The notes beneath the pieces were generated by a model. It ran no database searches, was not told where the DNA came from, and saw nothing but the letters and a program-made list of their open reading frames with translations. From the NCBI GenBank assembly GCA_030544215.1, contig JARZZO010000011.1, positions 50,465,587-50,529,586 of the forward strand: DNA of 64,000 bases, read 5' to 3'. The position numbers and the translations under genes were made by a program. Positions 1 through 10,480 of this stretch are shown piece by piece. This stretch comes from Zantedeschia hybrid cultivar (taxonomy: Eukaryota; Streptophyta; Magnoliopsida; Alismatales; Araceae). The stretch's first letter is position 1, and each line of letters starts with the position of its first letter.

Positions 1-900
1 TTCCAAGTATATTGGATTGACTCCAAGTATTTTAGATCCATAAGGGTATTTTTGTAATTATGCCAAGTTGGAGGGTATAGGGGTATTATTGTCACTTTAG
101 GTTTTTTAACATTTTAGGGAGACTTGAAAACCCTTAGGATGTATTTTAGGATCATTTTAGACATAATTAAGTTATAGGGGTATTTTGGTAACTTTACCTG
201 AATTGGATTTATTAGACTTGGAGTCTATTTTTATATTTTTTCTGAGATTTTTATTTATTTTTTTATCATATTGAGGGTATTTTGGTAATTTTATCCATTT
301 TATTGAGGTTTGGAGGGTATTTTGGGCATAGGAGAGATTTTGATATTTTCAAGAATTTTCTGTGACTTTTACAGATTTTTATCATGTTTGAGGGTATTTT
401 TGTAATTTGTATTAAGTTCTAGAGGCATTTTAGTCATTTCAGAATTTTATATGTTTTCAGATTTGGTTCTCTGTTTTTTACTGGTTTTTTACTGAATTTT
501 ACTGATTTTTTTATTAATTTTGCTGATTTTTATTAATTAATTAGATATATGAAGGATATTTAAGTCATATTTTTGGGTTTATGTAATTTCCGGATTTAGT
601 TTTCTGATTTTTACTGAGTATTACTGGTTTTTACAGAATTTTTCTGATTTTTATATCCATTTTACTGATTTTAAATAATTTTCGCAGATTTTATTAATTA
701 ATTAAGCATGGAGGTATTTAAGTCATTTTTAACTTAAGTATATTATTTTATGAGTCGAAGTTTCATTATTGAGTTTTAATTATGAGTCTAGATTTAATTA
801 TGTATGGGATGAGGCCAAGGGTATTTTAAAATATTTAATTATGTATTTATATATTTTTAATTAGTTATTAAATTAATTAATTATACATGTGAAAATATAA
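1..900. repeat. AT-rich degenerate repeat
   Basis: AT-rich stretch in which a motif like GAGGGTATTTTGGTAATTT recurs about ten times (near 41, 70, 175, 273, 312, 389, 420, 551, 710 and 817) at irregular spacing. No reading frame of note. Such motifs are common in plant retrotransposon LTRs and untranslated regions, so old LTR DNA is likely, but no ends or target duplication were found. Confidence 0.45.
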
Positions 901-1227
901 TAACATAGTGTTACTTAAGTAGTAGATTCATGAACACACATGCACACACATATGCTCAAAGAACAAATAGTGGCATTTCATTCATTATTTCGACATAATC
1001 CCGTCTTATAAAACGGCGATTTTACAATATAAATTCGGCAGACCTTCCCCTTAGGAATAAACCTTAGGAAGAGAGCCCTCCGAGAAAATATCTCCTCCAA
1101 ACGCAGCAAACCCGGGCAAGAGCACCGGATTTGATCTTCAAATTGGCAGAGTTTCCCCTAGGGAATTTTGGGCCAAGTGGGTATGGGGCTTCTTCTTACC
1201 CCTTGGGGGGTATTTATAAGCTTCAAA
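901..1227. other. Non-coding stretch before hairpin ladder
   Basis: No gene recognised. A TATA-like string (TATAAAACGG) lies near 1008, followed by C-rich DNA. It could be an LTR promoter leading into the hairpin block, but nothing else supports that. Confidence 0.25.
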
Positions 1228-1512
1228 GCCTTAACCGGTGGGGGTACCCACCGGAATGCTTGAGGTGGGGGGTACCCACCGGTTGGCTTCTCTCTCCTCC
1301 CTCTTCTTTTTTTTATTTAATAAGGGTGAGAGGAGAGAGTGGGAGAGAGCATTAAAAAAAGGAGAGAGAGAGAGAAGGAGGGGGGAACCGGTTGGCACCC
1401 CCACCGGTTCCAACCGGAGGAGGGGGTGCCACCGGATGGACCCCCCACCGGTTGGGAACCGGTGGGGGGTTTCCCCACCGGTTTTGGGAAACCGGTGGGG
1501 GGGTTCCCCTCC
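1228..1512. repeat. CCGGTGGG hairpin ladder, block 1
   Basis: A run of inverted repeats built from CCGGTGGG / CCCACCGG. Examples are CCGGTGGG-GGTA-CCCACCGG near 1234, an 11-bp stem (CCCCCCACCGG) near 1441, and a 12-bp stem (CCCCACCGGTTT with loop TGGG) near 1473. A GA-rich purine tract (about 1325-1385) separates two groups. All reading frames here are low-complexity by-products of the repeat. Confidence 0.7.
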
Positions 1513-1744
1513 CCATTTCTTCCTTCTTTTTCTGCTTTTGGGGCTCATTAATGAGCCTTAGTTTTCAGATTTTGGGGGTTTAGCCAATGTGAAAAGGGTT
1601 TAGACCCATTAAATCCAGATTTGGCTCCATGTGAAAGGGGGTTTTAGGATGAGTATTAAATGGGGTTCACATGGGATTCTTAACCCATGTGTGAATGGGG
1701 TTAAGACTCCCCATTAACTCCCTCCATCCTAATTAATCCCCCCC

Positions 1745-1862
1745 CCCTTTTTCTTTGAATTTTAAAATGGGAGAGAAGGGAGGGATCCTCCTCCCCCCCC
1801 ACCAGTTTCCCTCTTGGAACCGGTGGGGGGGGTTCCCCAACCGGTGGGGGGGCTTCTCCCCC
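1745..1862. repeat. CCGGTGGG hairpin ladder, block 2
   Basis: A second short group of the same CCGGTGGGG/CCCCACCGG-type modules, next to the LINE endonuclease scrap. Between the blocks (1513-1744) I see only repeated phrases around GGGTTTAGACCCATTAA and no gene. Confidence 0.55.
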
Positions 1863-1873
1863 TCCCTTTTGCT

Positions 1874-2118
1874 TTAAAAAAATGGTTCCAACAAGGCATG
1901 AATAAGAAGATTAAACAGTTAGCTATTAGAGAGTCAGTGAGAAGCAGGAATATCGACATTATTTGTATTCAAGAAACCAAGGTGGAGGATATGTGAGAAT
2001 GTGGTCAAACCAGTCACAGGATTTAGATGTGCGGAATTTGTATTTAGAAGAGCCGAAGGCTACTCTGGAGGAATTTTGGCGGTGTTGAATGCAGAGGTTA
2101 CTAAAGCAGATTTTTTCA
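1874..2118 (+). pseudogene. LINE endonuclease fragment
   Basis: A short piece of the N-terminal AP-type endonuclease of a plant L1-like LINE ORF2. One frame reads SRNIDIICIQETKVEDM and then stops at 1994. A shifted frame continues with GYSGGILAVLN up to about 2085. The CIQETKV motif carries the catalytic glutamate of this endonuclease family, and the GYSGGILAVL segment resembles the region that follows it. The RT domain and the rest of the element are absent. The piece is joined directly to the hairpin block on its left and to block E on its right, so it is a truncated, frameshifted relic. No target duplication was seen. Confidence 0.6.
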
Positions 2119-2119
2119 C

Positions 2120-2340
2120 AACGACCCGCCAAGAAAGGAACTCAGCTCGAACTCGGCTCGTTAGTCCTACCAACTTGCCTCATTATGGAGCCGAGTTGGG
2201 TGAAGCTCGAGCTTGGCTCGTTTGATTAGAAAAGACTAAATTGGAGCTCAGGCTTGGTACAATTGATTAAATGAGTCGAGCCTTACTCGAGCAAAGCTCG
2301 AGTAACTCGCAAGCAACTCAACTCGTGGCCTCCCTAGCTC
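2120..2340. repeat. Block E: GAGCTCG-rich dispersed repeat
   Basis: Alternating AGCTCGAG/GGCTCG motifs that end with a conserved phrase close to GCCTCCCTAGCTCCAATTA. The same block recurs near 3850, 5550, 36240, 47155 and 51740, and in variant form near 8565 and 35110. In most cases it lies immediately left of block A. No coding content. Confidence 0.7.
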
Positions 2341-3230
2341 CAACTACTTATTAAAAATCAAAAATATTATCCATGTTAAGGTTAGAAACTAGAGGAGCAG
2401 GAATGTATCACCTTACTTAAAAGCTGAAAGGAGATTTACCGAAATCCAAGTTGTTGCTGACATATTGTCAAGCTACCCCCATTTTGACATCTTCTTCTTA
2501 CTAGGAACTATAAATCTTATGTTAAAGTTGGAAATCAAAAGAGGAGACAGAATGTATCATCTTACCTGAAAGGAGATTCATCAAAGTCTGAGGTGCTACC
2601 GAGATGAGCTGCCCCCAATTTGATGCTTCGTACTTACTAGGAACTACAAATATTATGCTAAAGTTAGAAAGAAAATAAGCAGGAACGTATTTCACCTTGC
2701 CTAAAAGGAGATTCATCAAAATCCGAGCTATTGCAAAGATATTGCCGAACTACCCCCATTTTGACGCCTACAACTACCTAGTAAAAACTACAAATTTTAT
2801 CTATGTAAAAGATAGAAACCAAAGGAAAAGAAAGAATGTATCACCTTATCTGAAAGTGAGGTTCTACTGAGATGAGTTGCCCCAATTTGATGCTTCGTAC
2901 TTACTAGATGCTACAAATCTTATGCTAAAGATAGAAACAAAATAAGAAACAGGAATGTATCTAACGATTGTCACCTTGCCTAAAAGGAGATTCATCCAAA
3001 TCCGAGCTATTGCTAAGACATTGCCGAGCTCCCCTTATTTTGATGCATATAACTCCCTGCTAAAAAATTACAACGTTATCGATGTTAAAGATAAAAACCA
3101 AAGGAAAGGAAATAATGTATCACCTTACTCTTCCAATGCGTACAACTGTACGAATGGTGTTGGTGAACCTATCGCTTTTAGCATGTTTATGGTTGAGAAA
3201 ATAAGACTAGTCAAGCATTCTTAATTCCTA
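2340..3230. repeat. Block A tandem repeat, array 1
   Basis: About six degenerate units of a roughly 143-bp tandem repeat. Each unit carries a phrase close to AATGTATCACCTTACCTGAA, then AGGAGATTCATCGAAGTCCGAG, CCCCAATTTGATGC and ACTACAAATCTTATG (small differences between units). The right end changes into a unit with an extra TCACCTTACTCTTCCAATGC tail. Short reading frames cross single units on either strand but none is conserved through the array. Confidence 0.8.
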
Positions 3231-3850
3231 GAGAAAGCATGGATTCATAGAGGATCCTATATGGGCCAAATGACCCATTGCCGCTCTTTTTCAAATTTGT
3301 TTTGTTTTATGTGGGTGGCAAGGCAACGAAGTGCAGGTGGTGGTGGCAGCTAAAGTCGTGGGACGCAATTGGCCATTAAGATGCTACTGTCAGTATTATA
3401 GTTGTACTTGTTGTGAAATAGTCTCTCATTCTTGGGATATGTACATTGGACCAGCTATATACGATACAATGGAATCAATGGATATATATGTTGTGTGAAA
3501 TCCGGGGCATTTTAATTACGATTTATCTTGTACGGTTATATCCTTCACTCTACTGGTACAGATTCTGAAACCGACATAATCAGTGGGGGTTCTAGTGTAG
3601 GCCTTCCCAGTACACCTGTGAGTTCCTCCCGGGTACATGCTAGGAACCTAGAGTTCTATAAGTTTAGTTCAAGATTGGAAGCCTGATTGTTTTATCTGTG
3701 CTCATAGTAATCTTGTTCAAACCTTATGTAAATGTTTAGTAGGCTGGGGCCTATGAGGGGGTGTTGGCATGGTGGGCTTATGAGGGTTGGTTTACCCTTG
3801 GCTGTAGAAGTTTGACATAGAATATATAAATTAATTAGATACTTATACTT
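3231..3850. repeat. Spacer with block G
   Basis: 3231-3590 holds no gene I recognise. From about 3600 to 3850 it matches stretches near 5320-5550 and 36020-36240 (shared phrases GGTGTTGGCATGGTGGGCTTA and TATGTAAATGTT). I call this block G. It lies upstream, on the minus strand, of the Agenet fragments in two of the composite copies. Confidence 0.5.
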
Positions 3851-4830
3851 CGAGTTATCTCGCGAGCCGGCCAAGCCGAGTTGGGTCAAGTTCGAGCTTG
3901 GCTCGTTTGATTAGACGAGCCGTGGCCTCCCTAGCTCCAATTAATTATTAAAAATCACAAATGTTATCTATGTCAAAGTTAGAAACCAGAGGAAAAGCAA
4001 GAATGCATAACGTTACTTGAAAGTTTAAAGGAGATTTACTGAAGTCCAAGTTGTTGTTGACATATTATCGAGCTACCCCCATTTTGATGCCTTCTTCTTA
4101 TTAGGAACTATGAATCTTATATTAAAGTTGGAAACCAAAAGAGGAGAAGGAATTTATCACCTTACCTGAATGGAGATTCATCAAAGTCCGAGGTGCTACT
4201 GAGATGAGTTACGCCCAATTTGATGCTTCGTACTTACTAGAAACTACAAATCTTATGCTAAAGTTAGAAACAAAATAAGAAGCAGGAATATATCTCACTT
4301 TACCTAAAAGGAGATTCATTAAAATCCGAGCAATTGCTAAGATATTGCCGAGCTACCCCCATTTTGATACTACAACTACCTACTAAAAACAACAAATTTT
4401 ATCTATGTTAAAGATAGAAACCAAAGGAAAAGAAAGAATGTATCACATTACCTGAAAGCGATGAGCTACCACCAATTTGATGCTTCGTACTTATTAGAAA
4501 CTACAAATCTTATGCAAAAGTTAGAAACAAAATAAGAAGCAGGAATGTATCTTACCTTGTATAAAAGCATATTCATCAAAATCCAAGCTATTGCTAAGAT
4601 ATTGCCGAGCTCCCCCTATTTTGATGCATACAACTACCTACTAAAAACTACAAATTTTATCTATATTAAAGATAGAAACCAAAGGGAAAGAAAGAATGTG
4701 TCACCTTACTCTTCAAATGCGTACGACTGTGCCAGTGGTGTTGGTGACTCTATCGCTTTTAGCATGTTTACTGTTGAGACACCAAGACTATATGTTAAGT
4801 GTTTTAATTATATTATGTTTCATGTCTATT
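3850..4830. repeat. Block E plus block A array 2
   Basis: A short E segment (3850-3930) is followed by about six block A units (3930-4830) with the same unit phrases as array 1 and the same modified last unit. The array runs directly into the Agenet fragment at about 4830, placing A downstream of the Agenet reading frame on the minus strand. Confidence 0.75.
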
Positions 4831-5225
4831 TACGTCCAAGCGAACTTCATCTTCTTCCACAAGCTAAGGAAGCACACTGTGTAGCAGTCCCCACACCCCT
4901 CTGTGGGCTCAGCTGCCACAACCGCCGTTCACCACCTAGCCTTATGCCAACCTACTAGGCCTCTACAGGATGGTGTGGCGCAAACGGCCCACCAGGACAA
5001 GGGGGTAGTGCTGCACGTACCTATACAGAGCGATCTCTAAGAGCAGGCGGGGCTCCCGAGTTTCACCGTCGGTGTGGTCAGCCAGGAGGTAGTCGTACAT
5101 GACAGAGTAGCAGCAGGTCTAGGACATTGTGCGAACAACCTTGGCCTTGTACGAGGCCCCTTGGAACTTTGGAAGCCCATGTCATCCCAGCTCACCCCTA
5201 CTTCGTCACTATTGGAGAACCTCAT
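4830..5225 (-). pseudogene. Captured Agenet-domain gene fragment, copy 1
   Basis: Minus-strand remains of a gene with plant Agenet (Tudor-like) domains. It begins MRFSNSDEVGVSWDDMGF at 5225, the usual opening of Agenet/DUF724 proteins (MRF..GDEVEV..DD.GF). After a frameshift it reads AKVVRTMS, an in-frame TAG at 5119-5121, then YDYLLADHTDGETREP and YRYVQHYPLVLVG, ending at TAG 4963. The segment down to about 4830 matches the second Agenet repeat seen more clearly in the copy at 35.5 kb. Agenet domains bind histone or other chromatin ligands in the nucleus. This copy has at least one frameshift and one internal stop and is not functional. It lies between block A (left) and block G (right). Family identity is by motif only. 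Confidence 0.6.
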
Positions 5226-5710
5226 TACCCTATATCTGTCCCTCTTTACCCACCACTTCGCTAGAGGTGCAGAAAGCTTTTAACAAGCGGCAGTGATGGG
5301 ACCTTAGTGATAGGTGCACCTAGGAGTTCCTCCCGTACATGCACGAGGAACCTGCAGTTCTAGAAGTTTGATTCGAGACCGAAAGCTTGATTGTTTTATC
5401 ACTGCTAATAATAATCATGTCCAAAAATTATGTAAATGTTCAGTAAGCTGGGGCCTATAAGGTGGTGTTGGCATGGTGGGCTTATGAGGGATGGTTTACC
5501 TTCGGTTGTAGAAGTTTGAAAAAGAATATGCAAATTAATTAAATATTTTTACCTCAAGCCGGCTTGCGAGCCGTCCCATCCAAGCTGGGTCAAGCTCGAG
5601 TTTGGCTCATTTGATCAGATGAACCTAAATTAGAGCTCGGACTTGGTTCGGTTGATTAAATGAGCTGAGCCTGACTTAAGCCGAGCTCAAGTAGCTTGTG
5701 AACACTAGAC
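5226..5710. repeat. Upstream part of F, block G and block E
   Basis: 5226-5340 continues leftover sequence upstream of the Agenet start. 5340-5550 repeats block G of 3600-3850. 5550-5710 is block E. No gene. Confidence 0.55.
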
Positions 5711-6330
5711 TCCAAGCCACCCCTAGCCCCAATTGCTTATTTAAATTGCAAATCTTATTTATGTTAAACTTAGAAACTAGAGAAGCAGTAGGAGTTTATC
5801 ACCGTACATGAAAAGGAGATTTATTGAAATCCAAGTTGTTGTTGCGATATTGTAGAGCTACCCCCAATTTGATGCCTTCTACTTACTATGAACTACAAAT
5901 ATTATCTTAAAACCAGATACCAAATAAGGAGAAGGAATGTATCACCTTACTTGAAAGGAGATTGATCGAAGTCTGAATTGCTGTTGAGATATTGTCGAAC
6001 CGCCTCCAATTTGATGCTTCCTACTTACTAGGAACTATGAATCTTAAGTTAAAGAAAGAAACCAAAGGAGAAGCAAGAATGTGTCACCTAACCTAAAAGG
6101 AGATTCGTCAAAATCCAAGTTGCAACTAAGATATTGCCGAGCTACCTACCAAGAAATACAAATCTTATATATGTTAAAAGTTAGAAACCGAAGGAGGAGC
6201 ATGAACGTATCATACTTAAAAAAAAAGATTCATCCAAGTCTGAGTTGCTGCTAAAATATTGTCGTTTTCCCCTCGATTTAATGCCTCCAACTATGTACTA
6301 AGAACTACAAATCTTATCTATGGTTTTGTT
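5710..6330. repeat. Block A array 3
   Basis: About four to five block A units with the standard phrases (TATCACCTTACTTGAAAGG, CCCCAATTTGATGC, ACTACAAATCTTAT), more diverged than arrays 1 and 2. Confidence 0.75.
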
Positions 6331-6379
6331 TAGGGAGCTACTATATTCTAAATTTAGAATACCAATTACCTACAGTGAA

Positions 6380-6605
6380 TTTTAATCAAAGAGTTACTTA
6401 GACTGCAAATAAGGCACCTTGCATGATTAACTATTACTTCAAATGTATCTTGTTTTTCATTTGGAACCAAATAACATTCTAATATATTTTCAAAACAAAA
6501 AGTTAAACTATCACTTTAGTTTTATATAAGAATTTCAATCAAACACTTAACTATACATTAAATAAGGCACCTTGTATGATGATCCATTACCTCAAATGTA
6601 TTTTG
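6380..6605. repeat. Local ~151-bp tandem duplication
   Basis: AAATAAGGCACCTTGCATGAT near 6408 recurs as AAATAAGGCACCTTGTATGAT near 6559, with similar flanking sequence ending in CATTT. This AT-rich stretch leads into the duplicated flank of the plastid insertion. Confidence 0.55.
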
Positions 6606-6698
6606 CTTTTCATTTTCAAACACAATAAACTAACTTAAACATTCAATATAATCCCTTTCCCCTAATCTTTCCTTCCTCTCATAATCTCTTTCTTTCCC
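6606..6698. repeat. Left copy of ~93-bp direct repeat flanking plastid insert
   Basis: From CTTTTCATTTTCAAACACAA to CATAATCTCTTTCTTTCC. Nearly the same sequence is found at 7099-7193, just right of the plastid insertion. The two copies differ at only a few bases. Confidence 0.8.
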
Positions 6699-6699
6699 T

Positions 6700-7077
6700 A
6701 AAGAATCTATTGATTCTCCCCCAATTGGTTGGGTCGTAGGTGCAATGATTTACCTCACGGGCAAGGTCTCTGGTTCAAGTCCAGGATGGCCCAGCGGCGC
6801 CAGGGAAAAGAATAGAAGAAGCATCTGACTCCTCCATGCATACTCCACTTGGCTCGGGGGGATATAGCTCAATTGGTAGAACTCCGCTCTTGCAATTGGG
6901 TCGTTGCGATTACGAATTGGATGTCTAATTGTCCAGGCAGTAATGATAGTATCTTATACCTGAACCAGTGGCTCACTTTTTCTAAGTAATGGGGAAGAGG
7001 ACTGAAACATTCCATTGAAAGACCCTACTGAGACAAAGATGGGCTGTCAAGAACGTAGAGGAGGTAGGATGGGTAGT
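6700..7077 (+). other. Nuclear plastid DNA insertion (NUPT), trnI-trnA region
   Basis: I recognise the plastid inverted-repeat sequence just upstream of trnA-UGC: AAAGAATCTATTGATTCTC, GTTCAAGTCCAGGATGGCCC and GCATCTGACTCCTCCATGCA, then the trnA 5' exon and the start of its group II intron (AATTGTCCAGGCAGTAATG through GAGGAGGTAGGATGGG). About 378 bp, colinear with the plastid order but carrying scattered substitutions, many of them G-to-A or C-to-T, as expected for old nuclear copies. The insert is bordered by the 93-bp direct repeats. Confidence 0.9.
6858..6895 (+). pseudogene. trnA-UGC: trnA-UGC 5' exon (plastid origin, non-functional)
   Basis: A 38-nt 5' exon from GGGGATATAGCTC to the anticodon end TTGCAA, followed by the intron start TTGGGTCGTTGCG. 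Two G-to-A changes are seen against the usual plastid exon (GCTCAATTGGTAGAACTCC). The intron is cut off after about 180 bp and the 3' exon is absent, so no tRNA can be made. Confidence 0.85.
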
Positions 7078-7098
7078 TTTATAAGTTTGGCCAGTAAT

Positions 7099-7193
7099 CT
7101 TTTCATTTTCAAACACAATAAACTAACTTAAACATTCAATATAATCCCCTTCCCTTAATCTTTCCTTCCTCTCATAATCTCTTTGTTTCCTTA
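7099..7193. repeat. Right copy of ~93-bp direct repeat flanking plastid insert
   Basis: Second copy of the 6606-6698 segment, beginning CTTTTCATTTTCAAACACAA. Followed (7194-7500) by AT-rich DNA with no recognisable gene. Confidence 0.8.
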
Positions 7194-7499
7194 TGTTATC
7201 TAGGTATTCCTAGGAATTCTAACTTCTCGATCAACGATCATAAAATCATATGTTTCTCTTTTAGGTCATTGTATGAATTTTTGTTGCCTTCATATAGAAT
7301 TATTTATTTAAACTATGATATTGCTAAGCAAACACAAACTTAAGAACATGCTAACCCTACTCTGTCATTTGTGCCCCATTTTCTTATAAGACCGCTTTTA
7401 CAGTACATCAAGAAAACACAAACAAAAGTCAACTAATAAGCTAAAACTTCTATCGAAAACCAATCGACCAACAAGACTTGATGTGCAAACTTAGTGCAC

Positions 7500-7901
7500 A
7501 GTCCCAACTGTCAATTGCTTACCAAGAACCACAAATCTCCTCTTTGCCTTAAACCAAAAACACCAGTGCTTTACCCTCAAGAAATCATAAACAGTCTAGT
7601 CATACAATGTGCCAGTACTATAAACTAAACTAATTATCACTTCAAAAGGTTTCCATAATAAGACTATTCGAATAACATGAGATCCAGTATTCACCATTTC
7701 AAGGCAATCGTTCTTCCATAAGGATAAATTTATTAAGAAGCTCTTTATGTGGCTCAATTTTCTCAGGACTTTCTCTACATCTTGATGATTCTTAACTCGT
7801 ATGTGTATGCCATTTATTGTCACCATAGTCTTAGAATGTAAAGACATGAGAATTACAATTTTAGTCTGGTAAATATGTGTATATCCTACGCAACAACACA
7901 A
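7500..7901 (-). repeat. Diverged block B piece with exon-like frame
   Basis: The + strand matches 10160-10420 and the 1303-bp array unit (ACCAAGAACCACAAATCTC, CATTTCAAGGCAATCGTTCTT). On the minus strand it holds an open frame with DVEKVLRKLSHIKSFLI and WKNDCLEMVN. The related stretches in the other copies read QDEEKVLRN and then break. This suggests a piece of a real exon carried by the B family. I do not recognise the protein. 7902-8030 holds nothing identifiable. Confidence 0.4.
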
Positions 7902-8029
7902 TCAACCTTATTGCATTATATTCTAGGCCCACCATATTAACTCTATATTATTAAACTATCAGTCTACGTTTTCGTTTACATTTTAATCAAACAATCTATT
8001 CATTCAGGTTAATATAAGAAGATAATTCC

Positions 8030-8560
8030 TTGATCTTATAATCAGAAAGTCAAAACCTAAGGAGCAAAAATGTATTACCTTTCCTAAAATTAGATTCATC
8101 GAAGTCCGAGTTGTTGAGATTTTGTCGAGTTGCCCTCAATTTAATGGCCCCAACTACTTCCTAAAAATTGCAAATCTTGTCTATATTAAAGTTAGAACCT
8201 AAAGGAGCAGTAATGTGTCACCTAACCGAAAGGAGATTCATCGAAGTCTGAGTTGCTATAGAGATATAGTCGAGCTGCCCCAATTTGATGCCTCCAACCA
8301 CTTATTACATGCAAATATGTTCCATATTAAAGTTAGAAACCTAAGGAGGAATAAGAATGTATCACCCTACTACTTGAAAGGAGATTCTTTAAAGTCTGAG
8401 TTATTGTTGAGATACTCTTGAGTTGCCCCCCAATTGATGCCTCCAACTTACTAGGAACTACAAATCTTATGTTAAAATTAGAACCCAAAAGAGTAGCAGA
8501 AATGCATAACCATACCTGAAAGATATAGTCGAGCTACCCACAATTTGATGGCTCTAACTA
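8030..8560. repeat. Block A array 4
   Basis: About four block A units (AATGTGTCACCTAACCGAA, GAAAGGAGATTCATCGAAG, CCCCAATTTGATGCCTCC). Confidence 0.75.
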
Positions 8561-8564
8561 GGGG

Positions 8565-8775
8565 TTGCTACAAGCCAAGTATAGCCGAGCTTTAGCTCAC
8601 TCAAGCTTGACTCAACCAAGACTGTTCAAGCTCGAATCCGAGCCTACCCCCAGGTCCTTTTGTGGGCTCGAGCTCATCTCGCCAAGAAAGGAACATAGCT
8701 CGAACTCGGCTCGAGGTCTACTCGTTAGAACGCTTTTAAGTTCACTCAGCTAATAAACTGAGTTTATACAGCCAA
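8565..8775. repeat. Block E variant
   Basis: CTCGAGCTCATCTCGCCAAG and related GGCTCG-type motifs followed by GAACGCTTTTAAGTTCACTC. Matches 35110-35290. Lies between block A and the Agenet fragment. Confidence 0.6.
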
Positions 8776-8779
8776 AAAT

Positions 8780-9400
8780 AGTTGAATCGCTAATCTTGGA
8801 AAGGTGCAGTAGAGGGAGGCATCATATTTAAAGAGAAGGTAGGGTAAGGGTTTTGCAAAGTAATGGATGCCAGACTAAAAAGGCCCAATTGTGAGGTGTG
8901 CTCCCGTCAGGTTGACATGTCATCAACCCACTCAAAATGGGCTTGGAGCCTAAGAGTCCATTGTCGTAAACTTCGTCTTCTCCAGTAGGCGATGGAAGCA
9001 CACCGTGTAATAACCCCCACTTCCCCCCGATGGGCTCGACTACCAGCACCCCCGTCCGCCACCAGCATTGTGCCAACCTAACAGGCCTCTACGAATTGGT
9101 TCGGCACAAACAGCTTGCTACGGTGAGGGGCGGTGTTGCACATGCTTATACGTCATAATCTACAAAAGAAGGCACCATCAGCATGGTCGGTCGAGAGGAG
9201 GTCGTAGATGATGGAGTAGCAGCAGGTTCTAGACATGGTGCGAACAACTTTCACCTCGTATCAGGCCCCTTGGAAGCCCTCATCGTCCTAGCTCACCTCC
9301 ACATCATCACCATTGGAGAACCTTGTTGCCTTCTCTCTCTCTCCCCACTACTTCATCAGAGATGCAAACAACTTTAGACAGGCGACAATGATAAGACCTT
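8780..9400 (-). pseudogene. Captured Agenet-domain gene fragment, copy 2
   Basis: Minus-strand copy of the Agenet fragment, the most decayed of the three. From the right it reads DDEGFQGA, a stop, then VKVVRTMSRTCCYSIIYD and STDHADG. The second Agenet repeat survives as GYYTVCFHRLLEKTKF near 8970-9020. The pattern GFQGAWY.AKVV...YD.LL fits the Agenet family known from plant DUF724 and chromatin-reader proteins. Several frameshifts and stops leave no usable frame. Order relative to blocks E' and A matches the copy at 35 kb. Confidence 0.55.
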
Positions 9401-9419
9401 AATGGTAGGCACATTGGAG

Positions 9420-9633
9420 ACCTTAGAGTCCCTATAAGAACCCCAAGGAAAAGGAGTAAACACTTCTTAGAAAATTTCATTAATACTCCTCAAAGAACGG
9501 CATTTGATATTCCAATAGAAAGTATTAGGGTTATATATGTAAATATAGCAAAAGTATATATACAATTATAAATTTATAAGGTATAAAAATAGTTGGTATA
9601 TGGATGTTTATGAAACGTTGTGACGTTTATTAG
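9420..9633. other. AT-rich gap
   Basis: AT-rich DNA with no reading frame or repeat that I can name. Confidence 0.3.
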
Positions 9634-10480
9634 GGTTGATTTAATGGGCTTAGGATAGGGTTTTAAATGCCCTGTTATAAGTGAGGTTTGAGGCTCTTAT
9701 TGGGCCTCATTACTAGGCAAACTTAGGCCCATTAAGAGGGGGACAGATATGTCCTCTTTCTTGAAGCTTCCCACCTCTTTAGAGGAGGTGGAGCTTAAAA
9801 CAAAGCCCCACAGGGGCTGGACGTTCCAAACGTCCAACTACAAGAGGAGAGAGAGAGAGAGAGAAAGAGAAAGAAAGAAAGAGAGGGGGGCTGCTACAGT
9901 GAGAAAAAGAGATTTACAGTGACGTATAGTGCATGCTACAGTGGAACGTACTACAACAGGATGCAGGTGGTGGTCTTAGGATCTTCTTTGGGCTACCAAG
10001 AGAAGGTAGGAGACTTAAGCCTTGCCCTTCTCTATGTGCCACGGTTATTTTATGTTTTAGTGATTTTTCTCCCACATTTAGGTGGGATAAACAAGGAGAC
10101 ATTGTCCAATTTCCTTCGTGTAAAGGATGCCATTTAGTGTGTGGTCCTAGCCGGCGATTACTTACCAAGAACCACAAATCTCATCTCTGCCAAAAACCAA
10201 AAACATTGGTCATACTATGTGGCCAGTACTATAAAAACTCTATCATTTTACGAGGGTCAAATGATAAGTATATTCAAAAATTCAGTGTTCATCATTTCAA
10301 GGCAATCGTTCTTTCATAAGGATAACAATTTATCAAAGAATTCTGTTCGTGACTTAATGTTTCTTAGAACTTTTTCTTCATCTTGTTCATTCTTAAGTCA
10401 GGGGTGTGTGTGTCTTACAATGTATCCTAAAGCCATGAGAAGTCTTACAATGTGGAACGTTCATATATTAAGCTACAATT
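9634..10480. repeat. Block B dispersed repeat, copy 1
   Basis: Starts near TTGATTTAATGGGCTTAGG. It contains the small palindrome TGGACGTTCCAAACGTCCA (near 9820), a GA microsatellite (about 9845-9890), then ATGCAGGTGGTGGTCTTAGG and GTGTAAAGGATGCCATTTAG. Matches 47474-48003, 10765-11105 and the 1303-bp array unit. On the minus strand a GGCAG acceptor-like and GTAAGT donor-like pair brackets a ~21-nt segment near 10160-10190. ORFs of 70-130 codons on both strands differ between copies and do not look like a maintained gene. Confidence 0.65.

Noticed and set aside
2955..4958. ORFs of 89 and 137 codons in block A as genes
   Set aside because: They run through repeat units, and the same frames are broken in sister units; no independent support.
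6858..6895. A functional tRNA-Ala gene
   Set aside because: Only the 5' exon and part of the intron are present, with substitutions.
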